In this document: piece by piece, positions 18,555 through 28,546 of the stretch
Position numbering within the stretch: the first letter of the stretch is position 1
Layout of the letters: every line of letters starts with the position of its first letter
The notes under the pieces: model-generated
Told to the model about the DNA's origin: nothing
Database searches by the model: none
What the model saw: the letters and a program-made list of their open reading frames with translations, nothing else
Assembly (NCBI RefSeq): GCF_025666195.1
Contig: NZ_CP102592.1
Location: 3,844,001 to 3,908,000, forward strand
Length of the DNA: 64,000 nt
Source of the DNA: Xanthomonas sp. CFBP 8443
GTDB lineage: Bacteria; Pseudomonadota; Gammaproteobacteria; Xanthomonadales; Xanthomonadaceae
Direction of reading: 5' to 3'
Translations under genes and position numbers: made by a program

Positions 18555-20657
18555 TCAGCCGTTGCCGCGACTGCCGGCCCGCGCGCGGCGGCGCCGGCGC
18601 CAGCGCCGCCACAGTGCCACCACGGCCGCGAGCAGCGCCAGCGCGACGACGCCCAGCGTCGCCATGCGCGCGGCCACGCCGTGCTGGAACACCACCTCCT
18701 TGCCCTGCCCATCGAGCGCATAGGCGATCACGTAGTCGCCCATCGGCCCCATGCCCTCGCGGCCGCCGGCGGCGATCACCAGGTATTGCTTGCCGCCGAC
18801 CGCATAGACCGATGGCGTGGCCTGGCCGCCGGCCGGCAGCTTGGCGTCCCACAGGGTCTTGCCGCTGGCGCTGTCGAGCGCGCGCAGGCGGGCGTCGGCG
18901 GCCGCGGCGATGAAGGTCAACCCGCTCGCGGTGGTCACCGCGCCGCCGAGCAGCGGCGTGCCCACCTCCAGCGGCAGCCACGGCAACTTCTCTTCCAATG
19001 TGCCGAGCGGGCGTTCCCAGGCGATCTTGCGCGTGCGCAGATCGACCGCCACCAGCCGTCCCCACGGTGGCTTGACGCAGGGAATGCCGCCGGACGAGGC
19101 CAGCATGCCGCGGCGCATGTAGTACGGCGTGCCTTGCATGTCGTTGAACTGCTGGTCGGGATGGCGCGCGTGGTCGGCCTCGCTGAAGCGTTCGCGCGGG
19201 ATCAGCGCCACCTGCATCGGCAGGTCCGATACCGGCATGATCGCCAGCTGGCGCTGCGGGTCCACCGCGATCCCACCCCAGTTCACCCCGCCGGCCCAGC
19301 CCGGCAGCGCGATCGTGCCGCGCACGCTGGGCGGGGTGAACAGGCCTTCCGAGCGCAGCCCGGCGATCAGCGCCTCGCACTCGCGGCGTGCGCCCGGCGT
19401 AGCTCCCCAGGCATCCGCGGCGGTCAACGGCGTGTGCCGCGCCAGGCGCAGCGCCGGCTCGGGCATCGGCTGGGTCGGCGAAACGCGCTCGTCAGGCACA
19501 TCCGTCGCCGGCACCGGCACCTCGCTGATCGGGAACACCGGGGCGCCGTCGCGACGGTCGAAGGCGAACAGGAAACCGGTCTTGGTCGCCTGCAGCACCG
19601 CCTCGCGCGGTCCCTGCGCGGTCTGCACCGTCGCCAGCACCGGCTGCGAGGCCAGGTCGTAGTCCCACAGGTCGTGATGCACCAGTTGCTGCGCCCACAC
19701 CCGGCGGCCGCTGTGCAGGTCGAGTGCCACCAGCGAATTGGCGTCGCGGTTGTCGCCGAGGCGCTCGCCGCCGTAGTAGTCGGGGCTGGCCGAGCCGGTC
19801 GGCACGTAGACCAGACCCAACGCCAGGTCCACCGCCAGCGGCGCCCAGGCATTGCCGCCGCCGACCGTCGCGGCCTGCTCCGGCTGCCAGCCGGCCGCCG
19901 CCGCGGCGTCGGGCCCACGCGGCACCGGATCCCAGCGCCACAGCTCGCGGCCGCTGCGCACGTCGTAGCCGCGCACCACGCCCTGCTCCAGCGCATGCCC
20001 GCGGTTGTCGCCGATCGAACTGCCGACCACCATCACCTCGCCGGCCACCACCGGCGGCGAAGTCACCGCATAGTTGGCCCAGGCATCGCTGGGCGCATCG
20101 TGCACATCGACACCGGCATGCAGATCGATGCTGCCAGCATTGCCGAACCCGGCGCAGGGCCGGCCGTCGGCGGCGTCCAGCGCGATCAGCCTTGCATCCA
20201 GGGTGCCGAACACGATCCGCTCGCGGCATGCGCCCGCCGCGGCCTGCGCGTCGCGCCAGAAACTCACCCCGCGCGAGGCCGGATCGCTGTAGTGCTTGCC
20301 GCGCGCGACCTTGGCGTCGAACGACCACAGCTCGCGGCCGCTGGCCGCATCCAGCGCGAAGGCGATGCCGGTGCCTGTGACCAGGTACATGCGCCCGTCC
20401 ACCACCAGCGGATTGGCCTCGAAGCGGCGCCGTTCCGGATCGGGCAGGCCCGCGCCGAGCTCGCCGGTGCGGAACGACCAGGCGATGCGCAGCCGCCCGA
20501 CGTTGTCCGGGGTGATCTGGGTCAGCGGCGAATGCTGCCCGCCGCCGAGCGCCCCGGCATAGCTGGACCAGTCGCCCGGCGCCGCCGCACAGATCCCTCC
20601 CACGCCGAGCGCCAGTCCCGCACCGCACACCGCTGCCCGCCATCCACTGATCGCCAT
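18555..20657 (-). CDS. PQQ-dependent dehydrogenase with C-terminal membrane helix
   Basis: The 700-residue product is a periplasmic quinoprotein of the glucose/quinate/sorbitol dehydrogenase type. An N-terminal signal peptide (VCGAGLALGVGGICAAA) replaces the five-helix anchor of Gcd. The propeller starts with WSSYAGALGGGQHSPLTQI and contains HHDLWDYDLASQPVL, VNWGGIAVDPQ and the Gcd-like tail AAGGREGMGPMGDYVIAYAL. A single helix near the C-terminus (LGVVALALLAAVVALWRRW) is followed by an arginine-rich cytoplasmic tail, so it is probably membrane-tethered. ATG 20657 is chosen for GGGAAG upstream and the signal peptide; ATG 20699 is an alternative. The substrate is unknown. It shares the family with gcd in this window but is clearly diverged. 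Confidence 0.87.
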   Translation of the reverse strand: MAISGWRAAVCGAGLALGVGGICAAAPGDWSSYAGALGGGQHSPLTQITPDNVGRLRIAWSFRTGELGAGLPDPERRRFEANPLVVDGRMYLVTGTGIAFALDAASGRELWSFDAKVARGKHYSDPASRGVSFWRDAQAAAGACRERIVFGTLDARLIALDAADGRPCAGFGNAGSIDLHAGVDVHDAPSDAWANYAVTSPPVVAGEVMVVGSSIGDNRGHALEQGVVRGYDVRSGRELWRWDPVPRGPDAAAAAGWQPEQAATVGGGNAWAPLAVDLALGLVYVPTGSASPDYYGGERLGDNRDANSLVALDLHSGRRVWAQQLVHHDLWDYDLASQPVLATVQTAQGPREAVLQATKTGFLFAFDRRDGAPVFPISEVPVPATDVPDERVSPTQPMPEPALRLARHTPLTAADAWGATPGARRECEALIAGLRSEGLFTPPSVRGTIALPGWAGGVNWGGIAVDPQRQLAIMPVSDLPMQVALIPRERFSEADHARHPDQQFNDMQGTPYYMRRGMLASSGGIPCVKPPWGRLVAVDLRTRKIAWERPLGTLEEKLPWLPLEVGTPLLGGAVTTASGLTFIAAAADARLRALDSASGKTLWDAKLPAGGQATPSVYAVGGKQYLVIAAGGREGMGPMGDYVIAYALDGQGKEVVFQHGVAARMATLGVVALALLAAVVALWRRWRRRRRARAGSRGNG

Positions 20658-20971
20658 TCCGCTTCCCGTCGCATCCGAATTGCCGAGCAGTATCGACAAC
20701 GCTTACTCGCTCGCAGCGGCCGAGGGAGCGCCGCGGTCGTCCCGGTGACCAGTGGTGGCCGGGCAGGGACGAATGGAAAGGCGGAAAGACTGGGCGCTCG
20801 GCTCATGCGCGTTCCGGCACGACCCGGCCGCTGCTCGCCAGCCTGGATCCGAGGCAGGGGTGACGGCGCCATTGCTTCGTCCACTGTCAGGATCGCGGCC
20901 GGGACGGCCCAAGGAACCCATTGCACGCCATCGTGCTATCGGTCCGATGCCAGGCCGCGCGCTAGCCACCT
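20658..20971. other. 314-bp intergenic region
   Basis: No gene, terminator with a T-run or repeat copy is recognised between the end of the acyltransferase gene and the start of the PQQ dehydrogenase gene. Open frames here have no protein-like features. A promoter for the PQQ dehydrogenase is expected near 20660-20720 but cannot be pinpointed. Confidence 0.35.
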
Positions 20972-22909
20972 TCAACGGGCGGACGGTTCCAGCGCGGCCT
21001 CCAGCGCTGGCGCCAGTTGCAGAACATAGTTCGCGTTGAGATGTTGTCCATCCCGATACAGCAGCAAACCGTTGCGCTCGGCAGAACAGCTCTGCCCTGG
21101 GCAGACCGCGTCCCCGAGATCGACCAATCGCACCGCCGGATGGCCTGCGACAGCGGACTGCAGCCGCGCGATGAGCGCGCTGGGCCGGACCTGCTGCAAC
21201 GGTACGCTGCAATCCCGTGCCAAGTGCCCGCTCTGCCCATAACGCGCCAGCGCGCACTGCGGGCCATCGAACGGTAAAAGCGGCGTCGGCGCGAGCAGCA
21301 CGATACGTTCCGAAGCTCCCTCGATCCGCGTCAGGAACCGGCGCGTCCCGTGCTCCCAATCCACCGGATCGATCGCATAGGCCGCCGAAGAGCCCAGCAC
21401 CAGCAACGACGGCGGCCGCTCGTGCAGATACGCCACCACGCGATCCCGCCAACGCTCGCATTCCACGTAGCGACGGTTGATCCGTGGATAGACAAATGGA
21501 TGATCGATCATCGGGCACGACGACTTGGTCAGAACCACGAGGTTCCAGCCACGGGCGCGGGCGATGCTCTCCAGCGCGGTCGACCATTGCGCCGCTACGC
21601 TGTCGCCCGCCAGCACCACGGTCGGAGCTGCTTCGGACGTGGCACGGACCAGGGTGCAAGGGACGAGGCGGTCGGCATGGAACCACTCATCGCAGCCGGG
21701 CTGCCGGTAGAGTGCCGGTGTGGCCAGGGTCGTCAGCAAAGCCTGGCTCCGCGCATCTGGAGGCTGGCCAGGAACGAAAGCCACCTGCTCCCACATCATC
21801 GCCGCATAGGCCAACAATGCCGATACGAGTAAGCCAGCCAGCACCCAGGTGGTTGCCTTGCCTCGTTTCATCGTACGAACGCGCTGTTCGACAAGTCTCC
21901 AACTGAGCCACGCGGGAACCAGCGACAGCGCCGCCGCCACGAGTCCGACCGCTGGAGTGCGGCCGGCCAATGAGAAACCCAGGACCAGAACGGGCCAATG
22001 CCAGAGATACCAGCTGTACGACAAGCGACCAAGGAATCGTAGCGGCATCACCTCCAGCCAAGCGTCCCGCCAGCCTTGCGGGCCGTTCAACAACAGCAAC
22101 GCAGCGGCAACCGTCGGTAACAGCGCCCATGCTCCCGGATACGAGATCCGATCCGGCGCCAGCCAGAGTGCCGCAACGACCAGTAGCAGAAAGCCGATGG
22201 CGCGAGCGGCATGGACCCACCGCAGCGAAAGGCGCGCCTGACCGACAGAGAGCTGGACTCCTGCACCCAACGCCAATTGCCAAAGGCGACACGGCATCTG
22301 GTAATAGGCATGCAACGGCTCCAGCGCGGTAGCCGCTATCGTCAATCCGAAACCCAGCGCCACCAGCGCCCAGACGAGCATCGTCGCGCCGCGCCGGCGT
22401 CCAAGCTTCCAGGCGAGGCCAATGAGCGCGGGCCAGATCAGGTAGAACTGCTCCTCGGCACTCAGCGACCAGGTATGCAGGTAGAGATTGGCTTCGGCTC
22501 CTTGGTCGAAATAGCCGGAATCGGAACCCGCGAAAAATATGTTCGACGCCCACAGCGCGGCCCAGCGCGCGGCTTCGGCCTGTGCGCCCCAACTGCTCCT
22601 GGGCAGCAACCAGAGCGCAAGCGCCGCACTCGCCAGAAGCATGACGCCGAATGCTGGAAGCAACCGCCTGATGCGGCGCGCGTAGAACTGCCGGACATCG
22701 ATACTGCCGGTCGCCTGCAATTCCTGCTGCAACAAGCCGGTGATGAGAAACCCGGAGATGACGAAGAAGACATCCACGCCCACGTAGCCGCCAGGCAGAA
22801 AGGGAAGCTTGGCGTGGGCCAGCACCACCATCAGCACCGCGATGCCGCGTAGACCTTCGATCTCGTTACGGAACCTCACCCCTGCCCGCCCCCTTTTGAC
22901 TCCGGACAT
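20972..22909 (-). CDS. membrane O-acyltransferase (acyltransferase_3 + SGNH domains)
   Basis: This 645-residue OafA/OatA-like protein transfers acyl (often acetyl) groups to cell-surface polysaccharide. About ten hydrophobic helices occupy residues 15-365, beginning with the signature RNEIEGLRGIAVLMVVLAHA and PGGYVGVDVFFVISGFLIT. A C-terminal SGNH-type esterase domain starts near residue 430 (PTVVLAGDSVAAQWSTALES). The ATG at 22909 lies immediately beside the sucCD terminator hairpin. A GTG at 22879 with AGGGGG upstream is a credible alternative start (VRFRNEIEGLRG). Base composition is less GC-rich than in neighbouring genes, suggesting acquisition or surface-diversity selection. Confidence 0.85.
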   Translation of the reverse strand: MSGVKRGRAGVRFRNEIEGLRGIAVLMVVLAHAKLPFLPGGYVGVDVFFVISGFLITGLLQQELQATGSIDVRQFYARRIRRLLPAFGVMLLASAALALWLLPRSSWGAQAEAARWAALWASNIFFAGSDSGYFDQGAEANLYLHTWSLSAEEQFYLIWPALIGLAWKLGRRRGATMLVWALVALGFGLTIAATALEPLHAYYQMPCRLWQLALGAGVQLSVGQARLSLRWVHAARAIGFLLLVVAALWLAPDRISYPGAWALLPTVAAALLLLNGPQGWRDAWLEVMPLRFLGRLSYSWYLWHWPVLVLGFSLAGRTPAVGLVAAALSLVPAWLSWRLVEQRVRTMKRGKATTWVLAGLLVSALLAYAAMMWEQVAFVPGQPPDARSQALLTTLATPALYRQPGCDEWFHADRLVPCTLVRATSEAAPTVVLAGDSVAAQWSTALESIARARGWNLVVLTKSSCPMIDHPFVYPRINRRYVECERWRDRVVAYLHERPPSLLVLGSSAAYAIDPVDWEHGTRRFLTRIEGASERIVLLAPTPLLPFDGPQCALARYGQSGHLARDCSVPLQQVRPSALIARLQSAVAGHPAVRLVDLGDAVCPGQSCSAERNGLLLYRDGQHLNANYVLQLAPALEAALEPSAR

Positions 22910-22910
22910 A

Positions 22911-22938
22911 AGAAGGCCCGCACGAGGGCGGGCCTTCT
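22911..22938 (-). terminator. rho-independent terminator of sucCD
   Basis: An 11-bp perfect stem (AGAAGGCCCGC at 22911-22921 with its complement at 22928-22938) encloses a six-base loop, 23 bp after the sucD stop. The T-run on the minus strand is short (TTCTTAT). It abuts the annotated ATG of the downstream acyltransferase. Confidence 0.7.
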
Positions 22939-22961
22939 GACTGCTACATCCACACTTGCAA

Positions 22962-23834
22962 TTACTTCACCAGCGAAGCGATCGCCGCACCCAGGTCGCC
23001 CGGCGAGCGGACGGTCTTGACGCCGGCCGCTTCCATCGCCGCGAACTTGCCGGCGGCGGTGCCCGAACCGCCCGAGGCGATCGCACCGGCGTGGCCCATG
23101 CGCTTGCCCGGAGGGGCCGAGGCGCCGGCGATGAAGCCGACCACCGGCTTCTTGACGTGGGCCTTGATGTACTCGGCGCCGGCTTCCTCGGCGTCGCCGC
23201 CGATCTCGCCGACCATGATGATGCCCAGGGTCTGCGGGTCTTCGTTGAACAGCTTGAGGCAGTCGACGAAGTTCAGGCCGTTGATCGGGTCGCCGCCGAT
23301 GCCGATGACGGTGGACTGGCCCAGGCCGGCCGCGGTGGTCTGCTTGACCGCTTCATAGGTCAGCGTGCCCGAACGCGACACGATGCCGATCTTGCCCGGC
23401 ATGTGGATGTGGCCCGGCATGATGCCGATCTTGCACTCGCCCGGGGTGATGACGCCGGGGCAGTTGGGACCGACCAGGGTCACGTCCGGGTGCGACTTCA
23501 GCACGTTCTTGACGCGCAGCATGTCCAGCACCGGGATGCCTTCGGTGATGCAGATGATGACCTTGATGCCGGCCGCGGCCGCTTCCAGGATCGCATCGGC
23601 CGCGAACGGCGGCGGCACGTAGATCACCGACGCATCGGCGCCGGTGGCCTCGACCGCTTCGCGCACGGTGTTGAACACCGGCAGATCGATGTGGGTGGTG
23701 CCACCCTTGCCCGGGGTCACGCCGCCGACGACCTGGGTGCCGTACTCGACCATCTGGGTCGCGTGGAAAGTACCCTGCTGGCCGGTGAAGCCCTGCACGA
23801 TGACTTTCGTGTTCTTGTTGATCAAAACAGACAT
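22962..23834 (-). CDS. sucD: succinyl-CoA synthetase alpha subunit
   Basis: This 290-residue subunit of the TCA-cycle ligase binds CoA and carries the phosphohistidine. Visible motifs are [15 protein letters not shown] at the N-terminus (CoA-binding Rossmann fold), [20 protein letters not shown] and [20 protein letters not shown], the last containing the catalytic His. Its length equals the bacterial norm. It follows sucC by 23 bp on the same strand. Confidence 0.97.
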   Translation of the reverse strand: MSVLINKNTKVIVQGFTGQQGTFHATQMVEYGTQVVGGVTPGKGGTTHIDLPVFNTVREAVEATGADASVIYVPPPFAADAILEAAAAGIKVIICITEGIPVLDMLRVKNVLKSHPDVTLVGPNCPGVITPGECKIGIMPGHIHMPGKIGIVSRSGTLTYEAVKQTTAAGLGQSTVIGIGGDPINGLNFVDCLKLFNEDPQTLGIIMVGEIGGDAEEAGAEYIKAHVKKPVVGFIAGASAPPGKRMGHAGAIASGGSGTAAGKFAAMEAAGVKTVRSPGDLGAAIASLVK

Positions 23835-23857
23835 GAATTCTTCCTAGTCTCGTGGGT

Positions 23858-25021
<1,164 letters not shown>

Positions 25022-25302
25022 GCGTCACCGTGGGAAGAGGAACGACCGTCCCGCAGCGCTCCGGGCCTTGATGGCGGCCGGAAGGGTACGGACGGGCCGC
25101 ATATTGTCGCCGACCCTGGGCGACGGCGCAAAAGCGCCGGTCCGGCCCCCGTGTGAAGCCGCCCGCGGCCCGGCCCGTGCCGCGTCCGGCCAGCCCCGGC
25201 CGGGCGGGCGCCACAGCCGCCGGCCCCGATTGCGCGCCTGCCATCGCATTCCCCGGCGCGACGCCTATACTCGCGCCGTCCGTCGCCTGGCTGGAGTCCG
25301 GC

Positions 25303-26916
25303 TTGCCCACAAGCGCTTCGCTCATCGACCGCATCGAGTCCATCCCCCGCCGCGAGCTGTATTTCTTCGCGCTGTACCGGGTGCTGGTGGCCGGGCTGAT
25401 CGCGGCCTTGGTGTTCAGCCCATTGAGCGTGCTGGTCGGCGCACCGCGGTTCCCGCAGTTGGCGGTCGGGCTGGCGGGCGCCTACCTGGCCGTGGCGCTG
25501 CTGCTGCTGCTGTGGGGCCGCAACGAGCGCCATCTGACCGCGATCGTGTTCTGCAGCGCGACCGCGGACATCGCCGCGGCCACCCTGGCCGCGCACGCAC
25601 TGCCGGCGGCCAGTGCCGGCATCGCGATGATGCTGCTGTTCAACGTCGCCGCCGCGGCGATGCTGCTGCGGCTGCGCTACGGCTTCGGCGTCGCCCTGAC
25701 CGCGGCGGCGGCCACGCTGCTGGAATACCTGTGGACCGCGCTGGACGGCGGCGAGAACACGCGCAGCCTGGCCGAACTGGCGATGTTCGCCACCAGCTAC
25801 CTGGCCGTGGCCTATATCTGCTACCAGATCGGGCAGCGCGCGCGCAGCAGCCAGACGCTGGCCGACCAGCGCGGCGCGGAAGTCGCCAATCTCTACGAAA
25901 TCAACGAGTTGATCATCCGCCGCATGCGCACCGGGGTGCTGGTGGTGGACGCGCAGAACCGCGTCACCCTGGCCAACGAGGCAGCCTCGGCCCTGCTCGG
26001 CGACGCCGACGGCAACAGCGGCAGCGGCCGCCTGGACCTGCTCAGCGCCGCGCCGGAGCTGGCGCGGCGCCTGCAGCGCTGGCGCAACGGCTGGAACCAG
26101 GAAGAGACGCCGCTGCAGCTGTCGCCGGACCAGCCGGAAGTGCAGCCGCGCTTCGCCCGGCTGCTGATGGAAGGCGACCTGACCCTGGTGTTCCTGGACG
26201 ATGCGACGGTGGTGTCGCGGCGCGCCGAATCGCTGACCCTATCGGCGCTGGGCCGGTTCTCGGCCAGCCTGGCGCACGAGATCCGCAACCCGCTGGCCGC
26301 GATCAGCTACGCCTCGCAGCTGCTGGAGGAGTCGCCGGCGATCGGCGATGCCGACCGCCGCCTGCTGCAGATCATCCACATGCAGTGCCAGCGCACCAAC
26401 GGCATCGTCGAGAGCGTGCTGGGACTGGCCCGGCGCGAGCGCTCCAATCCGGAGAACCTGGACCTGGGCGTGTTCGTGCGCCGCTTCGTGCTGGAGTACC
26501 AGCAGACCATGTCGATCGAGACCGACAGCCTGGAGGCCATCGCCGCGCCGAAGGCGGTGCACGCGCTGGTCGATCCCAAGCACCTGCACCAGATCCTCAG
26601 CGCGCTGGTGCACAACGCGCTCAAGTACGGACGGGTGATGGAGGAGCCAGCGCGGGTGCGGCTGCGCGTGGCGGTGCAGGAGCGCAACGCGATCGTCGAT
26701 GTGATGGACCGCGGCCCCGGCATCCCCGAGGCGGTGGCCGCACAGTTGTTCCGTCCGTTCTTCACCACCTCCGAGCACGGCACCGGGCTGGGCCTGTACA
26801 TCGCCCGCGAGCTGTGCCGGGCCAACCAGGCGCGGCTGGAGTACGTGCCGGTGCCGGCCGGCGGCGCCTGCTTCCGCGTGGTCCTGCCCGGCCCGCACAC
26901 CATGCTCGCGAACTGA
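25303..26916 (+). CDS. pilS: two-component sensor kinase PilS
   Basis: The 537-residue membrane kinase controls type IV pilin transcription through PilR. About six hydrophobic helices fill residues 20-185. A PAS-like linker ([21 protein letters not shown]), the phosphorylation site [20 protein letters not shown] and an ATPase domain ([31 protein letters not shown]) follow. The TTG at 25303 (protein start [19 protein letters not shown]) is chosen because GGAG lies six bases upstream. The open frame extends to 25153 but is proline/alanine-rich there. TATACT at 25266-25271 is a possible -10 element. Confidence 0.9.
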   Translation: MPTSASLIDRIESIPRRELYFFALYRVLVAGLIAALVFSPLSVLVGAPRFPQLAVGLAGAYLAVALLLLLWGRNERHLTAIVFCSATADIAAATLAAHALPAASAGIAMMLLFNVAAAAMLLRLRYGFGVALTAAAATLLEYLWTALDGGENTRSLAELAMFATSYLAVAYICYQIGQRARSSQTLADQRGAEVANLYEINELIIRRMRTGVLVVDAQNRVTLANEAASALLGDADGNSGSGRLDLLSAAPELARRLQRWRNGWNQEETPLQLSPDQPEVQPRFARLLMEGDLTLVFLDDATVVSRRAESLTLSALGRFSASLAHEIRNPLAAISYASQLLEESPAIGDADRRLLQIIHMQCQRTNGIVESVLGLARRERSNPENLDLGVFVRRFVLEYQQTMSIETDSLEAIAAPKAVHALVDPKHLHQILSALVHNALKYGRVMEEPARVRLRVAVQERNAIVDVMDRGPGIPEAVAAQLFRPFFTTSEHGTGLGLYIARELCRANQARLEYVPVPAGGACFRVVLPGPHTMLAN

Positions 26917-26989
26917 GCGCCACACCGGCAACCCCCGTGGCGTCGAAAAATTGGCGCTGGACCCTGGACCTGGGCTATCTTTTCCCCAC

Positions 26990-28378
26990 ATGAACGAAAC
27001 CCGAAGCGCCCTTGTCGTCGACGACGAACGCGACATCCGCGAACTGCTGGTACTGACCCTGGGCAGGATGGGGCTGCGCATCAGCACCGCCGCCAACCTC
27101 GCCGAAGCCCGCGAACTGCTGGCCAGCAACCCCTACGACCTGTGCATCACCGACATGCGCCTGCCCGATGGCAACGGCATCGAGCTGGTCAGCGAGATCG
27201 CCCGCCACTATCCGCGCACGCCGGTGGCGATGATCACCGCGTTCGGCAGCATGGACCTAGCGGTGGAAGCGCTGAAGGCCGGCGCCTTCGACTTCGTCAG
27301 CAAGCCGGTGGACATCCACGTGCTGCGCGGCCTGGTCAAGCACGCACTGGAACTCAACAACACCGAGCGCGCCGCGCCGCCGGCGCCGCCGCCGGAGCAG
27401 GCCAGCCGCCTGCTCGGCGCCTCGACCGCGATGGACGCGCTGCGCGCCACCATCGCCAAGGTCGCGCGCAGCCAGGCGCCGGTGTACATCCTCGGCGAGT
27501 CCGGCGTCGGCAAGGAACTGGTCGCGCGCACCATCCACGAACAGGGCGCGCGCGCGGCCGGGCCGTTCGTGCCGGTCAACTGCGGCGCGATCCCGGCCGA
27601 ACTGATGGAAAGCGAGTTCTTCGGCCACAAGAAGGGCAGCTTCACCGGTGCCCACGCCGACCAGGCCGGCCTGTTCCAGGCCGCGCAGGGCGGCACCCTG
27701 TTCCTGGACGAAGTGGCCGAGCTGCCGCTGCCGATGCAGGTCAAGCTGCTGCGCGCGATCCAGGAGAAGTCGGTGCGCCCGGTCGGCGCCGCCACCGAGG
27801 TGCCGACCGACGTGCGCATCCTGTCGGCCACCCACAAGGACCTGGCCGACCTGGTCGCCGACGGCCGCTTCCGCCACGACCTGTACTACCGCATCAACGT
27901 GATCGAACTGCGCGTGCCGCCGCTGCGCGAGCGCGGCGGCGACCTGCCGCAACTGGCTGCGGCGATCCTGGCACGGCTGGCCAAGGGCCATGGCCGGATC
28001 ACCCCGCTGCTGTCGCCATCGGCGCTGGACGCCCTGAACCGCTACGCCTTCCCCGGCAACGTGCGCGAACTGGAGAACATCCTCGAGCGCGCCCTGGCGA
28101 TGGCCGAGGACGACCAGATCAGCGCCGCCGACCTGCACCTGCCGCAGCCCGGCAACAGCGCCCGCGCCGCGGCCGAAGCCGCCCCCGCCCTGCCGCCCGG
28201 CGTGGTCGATATCGACCCGACCTCCTCCGCCCTGCCCTCCTACATCGAGCAGCTCGAACGCGCCGCGATCCAGAAGGCGCTGGAGGAAAACCGCTGGAAC
28301 AAGACCCGCACCGCCGCCCAGCTCGGCATCACCTTCCGCGCGCTGCGCTACAAGCTCAAGAAGTTGGGGATGGAGTAG
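26990..28378 (+). CDS. pilR: sigma-54-dependent response regulator PilR
   Basis: This 462-residue NtrC-family activator turns on pilA transcription with RpoN polymerase. The receiver domain (residues 1-120) has VVDDERD, the phospho-acceptor Asp in [10 protein letters not shown] and the Lys in FVSKPVD. The AAA+ domain has Walker A GESGVGKE, the sigma-54 contact loop GSFTGA and Walker [11 protein letters not shown] Fis-type helix-turn-helix ends the protein ([20 protein letters not shown]). The start ATG 26990 gives [15 protein letters not shown]. It follows pilS by 73 bp. Its likely target, a -24/-12 promoter, is at 40729-40746. Confidence 0.94.
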   Translation: MNETRSALVVDDERDIRELLVLTLGRMGLRISTAANLAEARELLASNPYDLCITDMRLPDGNGIELVSEIARHYPRTPVAMITAFGSMDLAVEALKAGAFDFVSKPVDIHVLRGLVKHALELNNTERAAPPAPPPEQASRLLGASTAMDALRATIAKVARSQAPVYILGESGVGKELVARTIHEQGARAAGPFVPVNCGAIPAELMESEFFGHKKGSFTGAHADQAGLFQAAQGGTLFLDEVAELPLPMQVKLLRAIQEKSVRPVGAATEVPTDVRILSATHKDLADLVADGRFRHDLYYRINVIELRVPPLRERGGDLPQLAAAILARLAKGHGRITPLLSPSALDALNRYAFPGNVRELENILERALAMAEDDQISAADLHLPQPGNSARAAAEAAPALPPGVVDIDPTSSALPSYIEQLERAAIQKALEENRWNKTRTAAQLGITFRALRYKLKKLGME

Positions 28379-28399
28379 AAGAGCTGGGATTGGGGAATT

Positions 28400-28525
28400 G
28401 GGATTGGGGATTCGTAAAAGCACGCTTCCCCTGCCCTGCACCTATATTCGGCCCAGGCAGAAAAAGCAGGATCAACGCCCCCAGATGAAGCGCCGCTGCG
28501 CTGGCATTTACGAATCCCCAATCCC
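28400..28525. repeat. 19-bp perfect inverted repeats flanking an 88-bp spacer between pilR and pilB
   Basis: GGGATTGGGGATTCGTAAA at 28400-28418 is exactly complementary to 28507-28525. The arms are extended by related GGGATTGGGG / CCGAATCCCGG units on each side. The pair lies between convergent pilR and pilB, so it could fold into a large mRNA-end hairpin in either transcript. Alternatively it marks a small mobile or palindromic element. The 88-bp spacer shows no gene. Confidence 0.7.
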
Positions 28526-28546
28526 GAATGCCGAATCCCGGCCCCA

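Noticed and set aside
25230..25271. A full sigma-70 promoter for pilS (TTGCGC ... TATACT)
   Set aside because: The two elements are about 30 bp apart, far from the 16-18 bp required; only the -10-like TATACT is noted.
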